Shown here piece by piece: positions 24,600 through 37,670 of a DNA stretch of 64,000 nucleotides. Each line of letters begins with the position of its first letter. Position 1 is the stretch's first letter. This DNA is from Colius striatus (Eukaryota; Chordata; Aves; Coliiformes; Coliidae). The notes beneath the pieces were generated by a model. That model had not been told where the DNA came from and did no database searches. It was given only the letters and a program-made list of their open reading frames with translations. The stretch spans positions 22,911,094-22,975,093 of the forward strand of contig NC_084772.1 of NCBI RefSeq assembly GCF_028858725.1. The letters are read 5' to 3'. Position numbers and translations under genes: made by a program.

Positions 24600-25980
24600 A
24601 AAGGAGCAAAAAAATCTAAAAAAAAAAAAAAAGAAAAAGGAAACAAATCCCAACCCGAGCTCCCCCTCAGCCCCTGCCCGAACAGGTCCATGCTGCAGGG
24701 CAGAGTCTATTGCTGCTTTGGCTGGGCAGTTTAGAATTCTGTTAGAATGTCATTGTTCATTTGGCTGCTGTTCTTCTATTTTATGTTTTCCCATGAACTT
24801 CTCTGTCTTGTTGATTTGCAATTTTTATGCTAACCCTTTTTTTTACTATCTGTTTTTAAATGTTTGTAACAGCTCGGTGCTATCTCCAGTGGAGATTTTT
24901 ATGTCTCCATTTCATTTGTTTCTTGCCCCTATTGTAGTTTCTGTGGTGCAAATTGGTGTCTCACAGTCTCCATTCGATTTTCAACACCCTCACTGAGGTC
25001 TGGGGGAACTGATGGGGCTTTGTGGCCCAAATCAGGCTTGCAGCACAGTATTCTCAGAAAAAGCCACACGGCACCATGAAAGGCAGAGAGATCCTACCAG
25101 GCTCTACAGAGCCCAGAGAGAACATCATGGCAATCTGGTGTGCAGTAAGGCTTCCTTCCTCTTTTGTGGCCTCTAGCACTTCAGTTTTCTATGTTAATTC
25201 TTAATTGTTATAACCCAAAACAACCTGCTTCCCTACAATTTAGTATGAGAGCTATTTCTTTTCTACCTTGACAGCTACTCCTAGACAGCTAAGTTTCAGT
25301 CCTTACCCGGTCACAGTGCCGACAGTGGAGACATATTGGTGCTATAAGAATACTATCATAATTTTCACACAGGATAGCTTCTTCTATCCAACACTCTACA
25401 CACTAGAACCTTAATCGCCTTCTTCACCTGGAAGCTTTTATGACTCCCTGCAGTCTCCCCTCCCCTTTCCCAGGTGTCAGCACTGAGAGCAGTGGGAGGG
25501 ACCTGGTGTATAAGAGCCACAGGCCCTGGCAAGAGAGCTCATTGGGCTCTTGGGCTGCTATAGAGTAAATGATCTGCTAGTTTCTCAGAATCCAAAGTGA
25601 GGTTAAGCTATTCAGAGCAGATGCATTTTGCTCTTAAAATGAGCAAAGATAACTGGCTGAGAGCCAGCCTTCAGGACTGCTCAAAGTCAAGCGTTTAGTA
25701 CAAAGTGCAATTCAATGGATGTTTTTCAGGTCAGTAATTTTGCATTTCCCATTTAGAGGTATTGACAGAATTTAACGAAATGCTTTCTCTTTTTTTTTCA
25801 GGTGTGTCACATTTTCTTGAAGATTCTGACATGACTGAATGCAATACTTTATCCTTTTCAACCCTTTTGTTTTAAGCTGTAGAAGTTGCTGATATCAATC
25901 TCTTTAGCGGGACGGAAGGTAAAATAATCTCAACAGGTTTATGGTATGTATCTTCTATGCATGTGTCTGCATTTTTGTGA
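24600..25980. other. Intergenic, no gene recognised
   Basis: A poly(A) run at about 24617-24640 is followed by AT-rich unique sequence. A TATAAG with flanking GC-rich sequence near 25510 looks promoter- or LTR-like but has no supporting context. I see no exon. Confidence 0.5.
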
Positions 25981-25989
25981 CCTACTGTA

Positions 25990-26065
25990 GGAGTTCCCGC
26001 TCTGTCAGGGAGTGGGACTATGTGATTTTTTTGAGGTCCCTTCCAGCCCTCGTGATTCTGTGAAA
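25990..26065 (+). repeat. CR1 LINE 3' end, plus orientation
   Basis: TTGAGGTCCCTTCCAGCCCT followed by GTGATTCTGTGAAAG is a truncated CR1 3' terminus. Confidence 0.75.
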
Positions 26066-27466
26066 GCAGCCAGCAGGGAACGTAGAGCACCTGTCAGTAT
26101 ACAGGAGAACAGTTCTTGTCTTTTTCACTTTGCCCAGAACCCCCTATCACACTCAGAACTTCTTCAGCAGCTTGCAGAAGACTCCTCAGAGATGAACTGA
26201 CATCAGAAATTCATTTACTTAGTGGCTTCTAAGCAAGACTCAGAGTCCAGGGGAAGATGGAAGATGAGAAGCGCCCACAGACTCCAGTCAGAATAACACA
26301 GAGTTCCGGGCCGTGACTTCCAAGGACAGGGGTGTCGGCCACCGGGTTCTTTTCCTGAGAGATCAGAGGAGGAAAAAAGCTTTTCAAGTGTGGGGGCACA
26401 AGCACAGCAAGGGAAGGGAGGTCACAGGGTCTGGGTGTGGAAGGAGGTGAATGGACAGCCACAGCCCTTCCCAGAGGATGTGCGGTAGGAGGGGCCGGCT
26501 CCAGAGATGCGGCCCATGGGTTCTGTCTGTGGTTTGTGTCTTTTTTTAGATATCTAAGAGGAACCCGGTGACTGCAGGAACACGTCAGCTGATGTGGTCA
26601 GAATCAACCCTTTGGCCCTGTGAAAGCAAAGTACAGGGAGGGGGAGATGGAGTCGGGGATTGCAGGTTTGGGGTTTTAAGGGAGCAGAGGGGAGCGGCCA
26701 TTTGGGAGCCATCTCCTATGGGCAAGGAAGGGGAGAGGGTCAGCTTTTAGCAGGCAGCCAGTGTACACCGGGCAGGGCGGCTCCAGCCTCTGTGTGTCAT
26801 ATACCAGAGTCTGTCTTCTGTGTCTCGGGACTTTCTCGAGTCCCTTAATCCTCTTTGTGCTCAAGACTCAGGAATCATCGCTACTGTCTCAAAGGATGAT
26901 TCTGAGCATTCCGGTGCCGATCTGGAGCTGCTTTTCTTGCATAAGAAGCTTAAACTTTGGATCGTTTTTTGTCTCTTGAAGTTTTCTTTTGGTCCCGTTC
27001 CACAGCATCAGCCACTGCGCTTCCGAATCATCCTTTTCTAGTCTAGTTCCCTTCATCTTCACGTTCTTTAGTCTCGAAGCCACACTTCTTGTGCATTCAT
27101 CATCTGTCTGGACAGGAACTTGTCATCCTGGCCGTTACTTTTGCCTCTGTGTGCGGCTGCCCTAGAGCCTCCTCACTTTACCATCGCAGTCCCACGAGCC
27201 TTTTTGCTCAATGGCGTTTCCATTTCGGTGTTCTGTCACCGGGACTTGTCTCCTATTTGTATGTCAGCGTCCACGTTCCCTGCAGTGTCGGTCTCAGCAT
27301 TGGGCTCGGAGCCGCTCTGCCCGGGGGGTGTGAGGCCCAGCATTAGGGATTTGCTGTAATGCCAGCCTGGAGTTGAATTCTGAACAGCTTTGTAGAATGT
27401 TGAGCTCTGGAACTGTTTGTCTGTGGTTGTGCCTCTGGGTGACTTGTTTTCTATCTGTCTTCACAG

Positions 27467-28063
27467 ACGCAGGGGACACAAGCTGCACCCCAGAGAGCGA
27501 CCTGAGGACGGAGCGGATCGCCGAGAGAAGGTTAGCGATGATGTGAGGTGAGAGGGAAGAGTGTGATGGGCAGATGTACCGCTACATGATGCTGTGTTTT
27601 GCGTTCTGTTTTGAGGGTTCGAAGGCACGATGGAGGAAGGACATGGGCATCGGAGAGGACTCTGCCAGGTGAGTGGAGACCAGGGGTCTAAAGCAGCTGT
27701 TTTCAGGGGCCATTAGTGATGAAGTTACTAGATTTCCTCACTTGTGCCTTGCAGGAGGTCCCTGAGCCTGACGCAGCAGGATGGAATGACCCACGTGGAG
27801 GGCTAGAGGCCAAGGTAAAGGAGCCAGAGATGGGGATCCCTGTGGGTTGGTTCAGTATCTCGTTATGTGTTTTAGTTTCTTATTTGTGTTTTTTGCAGAT
27901 GCTATAAGATGCCTGGAAGGAGTGAAGCCACACACTGAGGAGGAGGCTGAAAAGGTGAGGCAGATGTGATCCCCCTTGGTGTTTAAAACTCTCCTGCTGC
28001 AAGGCAGTGAATTGTTTTTCTTGTTTTTCAGGGGCCGTGAGGACAGCCTCCGGAGCATTCGAG
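27467..28063 (+). ncRNA. Predicted repeated exon cassette (unit 1) of an unknown transcript
   Basis: Four islands have a pyrimidine tract and AG before them and a GT donor after: 27467-27530 (donor GTTAGC), 27755-27814 (GTAAAG), 27899-27954 (GTGAGG) and 28032-28063 (GTGAGC). The duplicate unit keeps all four at 29255-29318, 29542-29601, 29687-29741 and 29819-29850 with lengths 64, 60, 55 and 32 against 64, 60, 56 and 32. Signals are kept while bases between them change. Frames are not kept: the 55/56 difference shifts the frame and the 60-base exon gains stops. A spliced non-coding transcript is inferred. Confidence 0.4.
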
Positions 28064-31009
28064 GTGAGCCAGGCTGGTAGCGAGGAGGGTGTCGGGGCCG
28101 GTGCTTTTGGAGAAGCGCCACGGTTATTTTCTGTCTTTGAGTCTCAGACACCTAAGGGACGACAGCAGCGGCGTTGGACTCTGGAACGAACAGGTGAGTG
28201 GAACCTCTGAGGCTATCGGGGATGACTGTCAGAGCAGAGGTTGATGTCTGTCACCCCAATGCTCACCACTTGCCCCATTTGTGGGGTTTCTTTTTATCTC
28301 TTTGCAGATGCACAAGAGGAGCGTGGCGCCCGCAGGCAGACCCTGGTTTTAGCGGACATGGGCTTTAGACTATACGAGAGTTAAGTTGAGGCATGGGATC
28401 GGGGAGGGGGAGGCGAGGGGCAGACAGTGTTGGGCATCATAAGGTGGGGGTTCTAGGGGAGCAGAGGAGAGAGGCTCTTTGGGAACCATCTGCTTTGGGA
28501 AAGGGAAGGGCTAGGGTGAGCTTTTAGGAGACAGCTAACATAGGCCGGGCAGGGCGGCTGCAGCCTCTGTGTGTGTTGTCCTGTAGTCTGTTTTCTGTGT
28601 CTCAGAGCTTCTTCAGGTCCTGAAATCCTCCTTGTGTTCAAGGAGCATGGCACGTGACTCGGGCGTCTCTCATCGTCGTTCTCACCATTCCTGTGGCGAT
28701 CGGCCACTGCTTTTCTGGCATCAGAAACCATGGATCGGTTTCACATCTTGAAGTTTTCTATCGGTCCCGTTCCATGACATCAGCCGCTGCGTTCTCGAGT
28801 CATCCTTTTTCAGACAGAGTCTAGTTCCCTTCATCTGTGACTTTCTCAGCCTTGAAGCCAGACTTCTCATGCATCCATCATCTGTCTGGACAGGAACTTC
28901 TCATCCCAGGCCATTACCTTTGCCCGTGTGTGGGGCTGCTCCAGGGTCCCCTGGCTTCAGCATCTCGGCCCCACGAGCCTTTTTGCTCAATGGCATTTCC
29001 ATTTCGGTGTTCTGTCACTGGGACTTGTCTCCTATTTGTATGTCAGTGTCCATCTTCCGTGCAGTGTCGGTCTCAGCACGTGGGTGTCGGGCTCGGAGCC
29101 GCTCTGCCCGGGGGAGTGTGAGGCCCAGCGTTAGGGATTTGCTGTAATGACAGACTGGAGTTGAATTTTGAACAGCTTTGTAGAGTGTCGAGCTTTGGAA
29201 CTGTTTGTCTGTGGTTGGGCTCTTGGGTGATTTGTTTTCTATCTGTCTTCGCAGATGCAGGGGACACAAGCCGCATCCCAGATAGCGACCTGAGGACGGA
29301 CCGGATCGCCAAGAGAAGGTTAGCGATGATGTGAGGTGAGAGGCAAGAGTGTGATGGGCAGATGTACCGCTACATGATGCTGTGTTTTGCCTTCTGTTTT
29401 GAGGGTTCGAAGGCACGAGGGAGGCAGGACACGGGCATCAGAGAGGACTCGGCCAGGTCAGCAGAGATCGGGGGCTAAAGCAGCTGTTTTTAGGGGTCAT
29501 GGGTGATGAATTTACCAGATTTCCTCATTTGTGTTTCACAGGAGGACCCTCAGCCTGATGCAGCATGACTACATGACCCATGTGGAGGGCTAGAGGCCAA
29601 GGTAAAGGAGCCAGAGATGGGGATCCCTGTGGGTTGGTTCAGTATCTCATCATGTGTTCTAGTTTCTTGTTTGTATCTTTTCGCAGGTGCCATAAGATGC
29701 CTGGAAGGGTGAAGCCACACACTGAGGAGGAGGCTGAAAAGGTGAGGCAAGTGTGATCCCCGATGGTGTTTAAAGCTGTCTTGCTGCAAGGCAGTGAATT
29801 GTTTTTCTTGTTTTTCAGGGACCATGAGGGCAGCCTTCGGAGCATTTGCAGTGAGCCGGGCGGGTAGCGACGAGGGTGTGAGGGCCGGCGCATTCGAAGA
29901 AGCGCCACAGTTATTTTCTGTCTTTGAATCTCCGGTGCCTAAGGGATGACGACAGCCGTGCGGGACTCCGGAAGGAGCAGGGTGAGCGGGACACCTCTGC
30001 CTTTGGAGGGAGTGGTTGTCGGAGCAGAGATCGGTGTAGACTGATGCGATGCTCACCATTTGCCCCATTTGTGGGATTTCTTTTGATCAGGTTGCCGACC
30101 CCCAGGAAGAACGTGGCACCCGAAGAAAGGCCTCAGGGAGCGATGTAATTTCCACAGAGATGGACTTCAGAGCATCACACAAGTTAAGTTGAGCGAAAGG
30201 GTCGGGGAGGGGCAAGGAGAGGGAGGTGATGTTGAGAATTGCAGGATGGGGTTTTTAGGGTAGCAGTGGAGAGAGGTTGTTTGGGAACCCCCTCCTTTAG
30301 GCAAGGAAATAGTTAGGGTTAGGTTTTAAGAGGCAGTCAGGATGTGCTGGGCAGGGCGGTTCCAGCTTCTGTGTGGGTTGTCGTGTTGTCTGTCCTTTCC
30401 ATCTCAGGATTTCCTCGAATCTCAAAGTCTTCTTTGCACTTGAGGACCACGGCACGTGACTTGAGCACCTTCCCTGAGGTCTCGAAGAACAAACCTCATG
30501 ATTCAGTGCCGGTCAGGTGCCGCTTTTCTTGCATAAGGAACTTAAACTGTGGATCGGCTTCACATCTTGAAGTTCTCCGTCAGTTGTTTTCTCCAGTACG
30601 GTGTTCCAGGCTGCGTCAGCAGCTCTTCTCAGTAGGCATCCCTGTTCTGAGATTTGGTCTCATTCCCTTCATCTCTGCATTCTCTAGGACTCGCAGTCAG
30701 GCTTCTTGCGCATCCATCATCCCAGTCTTCACAGTTACTTCTCATCCCGGGCTGTTCCCTCAGCCTCTTTGCGTGGCTGGTGTGGAGCCTCGCTTCTTTG
30801 TCACAGCCCCGTAGGTCTCTGTGCTTGAGGGTATTCTCTGTCCAGGCATCGTGTCGCCGAGTCTTCTCACTTCTGTGTCGTGTCGTCTGTGTTCTGTGTG
30901 GTGTCGGTGTTTGTGTGTGTGTTTACCTTAGAGCCCCTCTGCCCGGGGGTGTAGAGTCAAGAGCAGATGGAGGAGCACTGAGTGTATGTCACTTTAATTT
31001 TGGCACATG

Positions 31010-31900
31010 GGCTTTGGGGTTTTGTTTACCGAGTGGAGTTTTTGGCTTTGGGTTTTGTGGAGTGAGTGGGCTCTTTGGGGTTTTGTTCAGCGGGTGAGCC
31101 TTTTTGGGTTTTGACTTTAGGATTTTGTACAGTGGGTGAGCTTTTTTTTTTGGGTTTTGGCTTTGGGGTTTTTAGTGACTCGGCTTTGCATCTGGGTGAC
31201 TTGTTTTGTTCTATTTCCAGAGACAGACTGAAGCTGTGCTCCAAATAACACCACGAGGGGCAAGCAAAGCGCCTCGGTGCTGCCGTCGTGTGGACACAGT
31301 GCGGTACTGCAGCTCAGGAGCAGCGCATCGCAGCAGCACCCGACACAGCTTTTGGAATCAGACCTGCGGCTCTGCACAAGTTAAGTACCGGGATAATGCC
31401 ATACTGGGGCCGGGGGGGGGGGATAAAGTTAGGAGTTACAGGGAGGGGTTTTGTGTAGTGCCTGGGCTTTGGGGTTTTGGCGTTCAGGGGTTTTGTGTAG
31501 TGCCTGGGCTTTGGGGTTTTAGTTTTCGGGAGTTGTGCAGTGCCTGGGCTTTGGAGTTTTGGCTGTCCGGAGTTTTGTGTAGTGAGTGTGGTTTTGACCT
31601 TGGGCTTTGGGATTGTGTTTAGTTGAGTGGGCTTTTTGGGTTTTGGCTTAGGGGTTTTGTTAAAATAATGTGGTTTTTCCTTTGGTGTTTTGTTGAGCGA
31701 GTCGGCTTTTGGCTTTGGGGTTCTCTTTGGTGAATGGGCCTTCTGGGTTTTGGCTGTGGTATTTTGTTGAGCGAGTGTGGTTTTTGACTTAGTGGGTTTG
31801 TTATGTGAGTGTGGTTTTGACTTAAGGGTTTTGTGTAGGGACTGGACTTTTGGGGTTCTATTTTGTGAGTGTGACTCTGGGCTTTGGGTCAGTCAGTTTG
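31010..31900 (+). repeat. GGGTTTTGG/CTTTGGG-type degenerate minisatellite
   Basis: Irregular repetition of GGCTTTGGGGTTTTG and GTGAGTGTGGTTTTG phrases occupies the second half of module 3 and appears again at 33290-33430. The strand is strongly G/T-rich, and clustered G-runs could form G-quadruplexes. Confidence 0.75.
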
Positions 31901-32727
31901 CCTTTGGGCTTTGGCAGTTAAGGATAATTCTGTGTTGGGGCTGGGAGGAGGGGATAAGGTCGGGAGTCACAGGGAGCAGTTATAAAGGTTGTGTAGAGGA
32001 ATGTTCCATAGCCAGTCCCCATTAGGCAAGGAAAGAGAGGAAGTTACTTCTCAGGACAACGGCAATGTGTGGTAGGCAGAGTGGCTCCAGTGTCTGTGTG
32101 GATTGTTGTGTTGTCTGTCCTTCACATCTCAGGACTTCCTTGAGTCCCAAAGTCTTTTTTTGCACTTGAGGCACATGGCACATGACTTGGCCATTTTCCC
32201 TGAGGTCTCAAAGAACAAACCTCCTCATTCCGGTGCCCATCAGTGCCACTTTTCTTTCATAAGAAGCTTAAACTGTGGATCATCTTCACACCTTGAAATT
32301 CTTTGTCGGTCGTTTTCCACGGTGCAGCGTTCCAGGCTGCGTCAGCAGCTCTTCTCAGTAGGCATCCCTGTTCTGAGATTTGGTCTCATTCCCTTCATTG
32401 CTACATTCTCTGGGACTCACAGTCAGGATTCTTGCACATCCATCATCCCAGTCTCAATCCTGGGCTGTTCCCTTAGCCTCTTTGCGTGGCTGCCGTGGAG
32501 CCTCGCTTCTTTGTCACAGCCCCGTAGGTCTTTACTTTAGGGCATCTCCAGTCCCGGCATCGTGTGACCGAGTCTCCTCACTTCTGTGTTGTGTTGTCTG
32601 TGTTCTGTGTGGTGTTGGTGTTTATGTGTGTGTGTTTACCGTAGAGCCACTCTGCGTGGGGATGTAGAGTCAAGGGCAGGTGGAGGAGCACTGAGTGTAT
32701 GTCAGTTCGCTTTTGATACGTGGGAGC

Positions 32728-33024
32728 TGGGGCTTTGGCTGCCGAGTGACGAGGTGTTGGGGCTTTGGCTGCCGAGTGACGAGGTGTTGGGGCTTTGGCT
32801 GCCGAGTGACGAGGTGTTGGGGCTTTGGCTGCCGAGTGACGAGGTGTTGGGGCTTTGGCTGCCGAGTGACGAGGTGTTGGGGCTTTGGCTGCCGAGTGAC
32901 GAGGTGTTGGGGCTTTGGCTGCCGAGTGACGAGGTGTTGGGGCTTTGGCTGCCGAGTGACGAGGTGTTGGGGCTTTGGCTGCCGAGTGACGAGGTGTTGG
33001 GGCTTTGGCTGCCGAGTGACGAGG
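32728..33024 (+). repeat. Perfect 30-bp tandem repeat, about ten copies
   Basis: The unit (GGGGCTTTGGCTGCCGAG then TGACGAGGTGTT) recurs without a single difference across ten copies. The exact array, being divisible by three, leaves long open frames in several registers (for example a ten-residue GLWLPSDEVL period), which are by-products. Identity of all copies means very recent expansion or assembly propagation. It lies in the fourth module of the tandem array. Confidence 0.97.
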
Positions 33025-34249
33025 TTGTGCATCTGAGTCACTTGTTTTGCTCTGTTTCCAGAGACTGAGGCTGTGCTCTGAATAAGAATACAAGGGGCAA
33101 GCAGAGTGTGTCAGTGCTGCTGTCATGCGGACACAGTGGGGTACTGAAGCTCAGGAGCAGTGCATCACAGTGGCACCCGCCAACTTTTGGAATCAGATCT
33201 GTGATTCTTTGCAAATTAAGTACCGGGATAATGCTGTGTTGGGGCTGGGAGGAGGGGACAAGGGTAGGAGTTACAGAGAGGGTTTTTGTGTAGAGCCTGG
33301 ACTTTGGAGTTTTGGTTTTCAGGGGCTTTGGGGCGTGCCTGGGGCTTTTGGCTTTGGGGCGTGCCTGGGGCTTTTGGCTTTGGGGCGTGCCTGGGGCTTT
33401 GTTGAGTGAGTATGGTTTTGGGCTTCAGTAGTGACTTGACTTTTGCTGTGTTTTCAAGTTTCTATTGTGCTTGCCAGTTAAATACAGGGACAATGCTGTG
33501 TTGGGGCAAGGAGGAGGGAACAAGGTTGGGAGTCAGAGGGAGGTGTTTCAAAGGCTGTGTAGAGGAGAGCAATGTTCCATAGCCAGTCCCCACAAGTTAA
33601 GGAGAGGGAGGCAGTTACTTCTCAGGACAATGGCAGCATGTCCCAGGCAGAGCGGCTCCAGCCTCTGTGTATGTCTCATGTCGTCTGACTTCCCCATGTC
33701 AGCTTCCTCGGGCCTCCTTGTTCTTCACTCTTTGCTCTTCAGCGGCAAGGTCTGGATCTCGGGCAGCATCCTCAGGGTCTTGAACACTAATCACTGATGC
33801 AGTGTGAGTCAAGCTCTTCTTGCGTAGCCATCCTTAAGCGTAGATCCATCTCACATCTTGGAAGATTCCAGACCGTAGTCTTCTGCAGTACCGCTTCTGG
33901 CCGCATCAGCGGCTCCACGCTTCAGCCGTCCCTTTCCATGGACCCAGACTTCTTCCTCATGTCCTCAGGATCTCTGGTCCGGGGCGGTCCTCTGGTGCAG
34001 GCCTGGTCCATTTCATCTACCCTCTTTGGGGAGGCTGCTATAGAGCCTTCTCCTTTCAATGTAGCATCCTCTAGGTCTTTCCAGTCAACATCATCTGTGA
34101 CCGAGGCATCTCAGAGCCCAGTTCCCTGTTGTCTTTATGTTGTCCATGTGTTCTTTCACCTGGTGTCGGTGTTTGCCCACGGGTGTGGAGTGGAGCTGCT
34201 CTGCCTGAGCATGTAGGGTAAAGCAGAGTGTGAGGTCAGCATCAGGGGC

Positions 34250-35247
34250 CGGTCGGGATTCCTGGGGAGAGCGCTCGTGTCAAGTTTCTTGGAATCAAAG
34301 CAAAGCCAAGGGTTATGGGGGTTGGTGTGAAGCAGTGTGTCACTTAGTTATTACTTTGAAGCCTGATGCTTTGGCCTCAGATGGAGCTGTGTAGCATCAA
34401 GGCTGTGGGAGAAGGGTCTAGTTGGTAGAATGTTTAGGTGTTGGTGTGGCAGAACTGTGCCTTGTTCCTGCCTTTAGGGTGTGTATGATGAAACCTATAG
34501 TAATGAAGCTGCTGTTGGATGGGATTTGTTTTCTCTTACCCTGTATGTAATTGACTTAGTTGTGGCTCACTTGAGGTGATGTTTACAGCCAAGGCTTTGG
34601 CAGGTAGGGCCCCCTTCGAGGCCCTTGCAAATGATGTTTCTGGGGAGTGATGTAGCTTTGAGGTGCCATCGTTGTGGGTGTGCAGGAGGAGGGTGGAGTC
34701 GAGGCAGGGTTTGGCAGGGTGGGGGGGAGGGGGTTATGGGGTTGAATTGCAATTTGAAATTGTTTCTCTTTCAGGTTTTTCAATTTTCACATTTTTAATA
34801 GAATAAAAAATCCCCAGCTGGGGGGTTTTTTTTTTTTTTCCCTCCGGCTGGGGTTTTTTTTCCTCGGTCCCGGTCGCTCTGCGAGGCGACGATCATCGCC
34901 AAAGTTTGGGCTTGGAGCGACCAGGGGCCGGGGTTTTCGTCAGGCAGGGCCATGGATTCTCCACTGCTCTGGGAACGCCGTTCCCAAGGAGCATTTTTCT
35001 GGCAGGCGTATTTTTGGAGGGAAGCCGGCTTGGGAGGCCATCTGGAGGAAATGGCCGTGGGCATTGGTAGCAAGACATAGAAATGAGCAGGAGCAGATAT
35101 TGAAGGGAGTTGGCACAATTTCTGGGAACAATTTTTTGCTGTGAATGTTGTCACTTCTGAGGTAGTAATATTGCTCCATTGAAATGATCCCCTTTGCAAT
35201 GTGCTGTCTGTGTTTTTGTGGTGTCTTTGTGATCTATTGTGTCTGTG
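34250..35247. other. Intergenic, no gene recognised
   Basis: Unique-looking sequence between the module array and the LTR pair. It contains a small direct/inverted repeat around CCAGCTGGGG and CCGGCTGGGG (34810-34870) separated by T-runs. No exon is recognised. Confidence 0.5.
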
Positions 35248-36015
35248 TGTCGTGGTTTAGGCCCATCAGGGAACAAAGGCCACGATTAGCCTGGAGTACC
35301 GAAGAGGCTGAGAATTGCTCAAGGGCAGGGAGAGCTTAATTGCCGCTTAAGGTTCAGGACAAAACAGACCAGGCCACTCGGTTTGGGGAAGAAAACAGAG
35401 AATAATTTAATGCAACATCAACTAAAACATACCCCCAAAAACCCAAAACATAACCAAAATGAAACAACCCAGAGTAATACATCAATGAAGAGTCCAACCA
35501 GCCTTTTTAAGAACACCTTCTTGCCACCCCTCCCCTCTTCCCGGGCTCAGAGCCCTGATCCCGGGGTTTTTACCTTGTCCCCCCCTGAACGGTTCGGGGG
35601 GGCAGGCAGTGGGGGTTTCAGTTAGTCTGTTCCCAATAGCTTCTGCCGTTTGTCCCTCCTCAGGACGGGTGAACTCCACACCAGTCCTCCCTGCAAGTCC
35701 GTGGGGTAACTCACACGCATGGCAGCCCTGCACGGGCTGCTCCGATGCCCACTGACTCCAAAGGCTGCAGCTCGTCTCTGCCTCTTGTGTGGGGCTGCTC
35801 TGCGGCGTGCAGGCTCTCCAGCACGGCCTGGGCCATGGCCCCTCCCCACACAGTCCCTCTCCTGTCCGGGCTCACTCACACGGAGCTGCTGGTAACTCTC
35901 GGTCCTGCCATGGATCTCCACAGGCTGCAGGGGCACAGCTGCATTCTCGCCACGGCTTGCAGAGGGGTCTCTGGTCTGTTGCTTCTCCTTCCTTCCTCCT
36001 TCTCTGGCTGAAGGG
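35248..36015 (-). mobile_element. LTR copy 1, truncated tandem duplicate, minus orientation
   Basis: The element begins TGTCGTGGTTTAGGCCCATC, the complement of the TAAACCACGACA 3' end of a widespread avian LTR class, so the element is read on the minus strand. After 768 bases the same start recurs without any internal viral sequence. Relative to copy 2 it lacks the distal ~200 bases but has an extra ~70-base block around 35715-35790. Confidence 0.75.
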
Positions 36016-36936
36016 TGTCGTGGTTTAGGCCCATCAGGGAACAAAGGCCACGATTAGCCTCGAGTACCGAAGAGGCTGAGGATTGCTCGAGGGCAGGGAG
36101 GGCTTAATTGCCGCTTAAGGTTCAGGACAAAACAGACCAGGCTACTCGCTTTGGGGAAGAAAACAGAAAATAATTTAATGCAAAATCAACCAAAACATAA
36201 CCAAAATGAAACAACCCAGAGTAATACATCAAGGGAGAGTCCAACCAGCCTTTTTAAGAACACCTTCTTGCCACCCCTCCCCTCTTCCCGGGTTCAGAGC
36301 CCTGATCCCGGTGTTTTTACCTTGCCCCCCCCCGAACGGTTCGGGGGGGCAGGCAGTGGGGGGGTTCAGTTAGTTGGTTTCCGAGAGCTTCTGCCGTTTG
36401 TCCCTCCTCAGGACGGGTGGACTCCACACCAGTCCTCCCTGCAAGTCCATGAGGTAACTCACAAGCATGGCAGATCTACACGGGCTGCTCTGCGGCGTGC
36501 AGGCTCTCCAGCACGGCCTGGGCCATGGCCCCTCCCCACACAGTCCCTCTCCCGTTCGGGCTCACCCACACGGAGCTGTTGGTGGCTCTCAGTCCTGCCA
36601 CGAATCTCCATAGGTTTCAGGGGCACAGCTTGTATTCTCGCCACGGCTTGCAGAAGGGTCTCCGGTCTACTGCTTCTCGTTCCTTCCTCCTTCTCTGGCT
36701 GAAGGGCCCGCGTGGTGGCCTCCATCTTGTATCACTCTCCACCTCCCAACTCGCATTCCAAATTCCCGTCCCCTAAATAGTGATCGCAGAGGCGCCAGAT
36801 TGGCCCAGCCGGGCCGGAGGTGGGTGTGAACCCAGGAGCCGGGGGAGAGTCCGCAAACTCTTTACCGGGTCTTCACTGCAACCCGCTCCCCCTGTTACTA
36901 AGCCAAAAGCTGCTCCTTGCTAAACCAGAACACCAA
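36016..36936 (-). mobile_element. LTR copy 2, near complete, minus orientation
   Basis: It starts TGTCGTGGTTTAGG at 36016 and ends CTAAACCAGAACA at about 36936, forming the short inverted termini expected of an LTR. On the minus strand it has ATTAAA (complement of about 36173-36178) as a likely poly(A) signal. No retroviral gene is attached. Fewer differences separate the two copies than would be expected for independent insertions. Confidence 0.75.
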
Positions 36937-36974
36937 GTCAGTGTCTTTGAGGCAACACCACATTGTTCCTCAGC

Positions 36975-37670
<696 letters not shown>

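Larger units (their letters stand above)
26400..34250 (+). repeat. Five-unit tandem array of ~1.6-1.8 kb modules with exon-like islands
   Basis: A block beginning GGCAGGGCGG (or GGCAGAGYGG) CTCCAGCCTCTGTGTG recurs at 26771, 28548, 30350, 32075 and 33646, that is at intervals of 1777, 1802, 1725 and 1571 bases. Each is followed by the same order of blocks, including a CTTGAAGTTTTC or CTTGAAGTTCTC region. Units 1 and 2 are close relatives throughout; units 3-5 are closer to one another and differ in their second half. Several short segments in units 1 and 2 are bounded by conserved splice-like AG and GT signals (separate entry). Their frames are not maintained, so a protein-coding role is unlikely. 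The array matches no repeat family I know. Confidence 0.8.

Noticed and set aside
25440..25560. TATAAG with GC-rich flanks as a core promoter
   Set aside because: No exon, initiator or CpG context nearby; could be LTR debris but the termini cannot be found.
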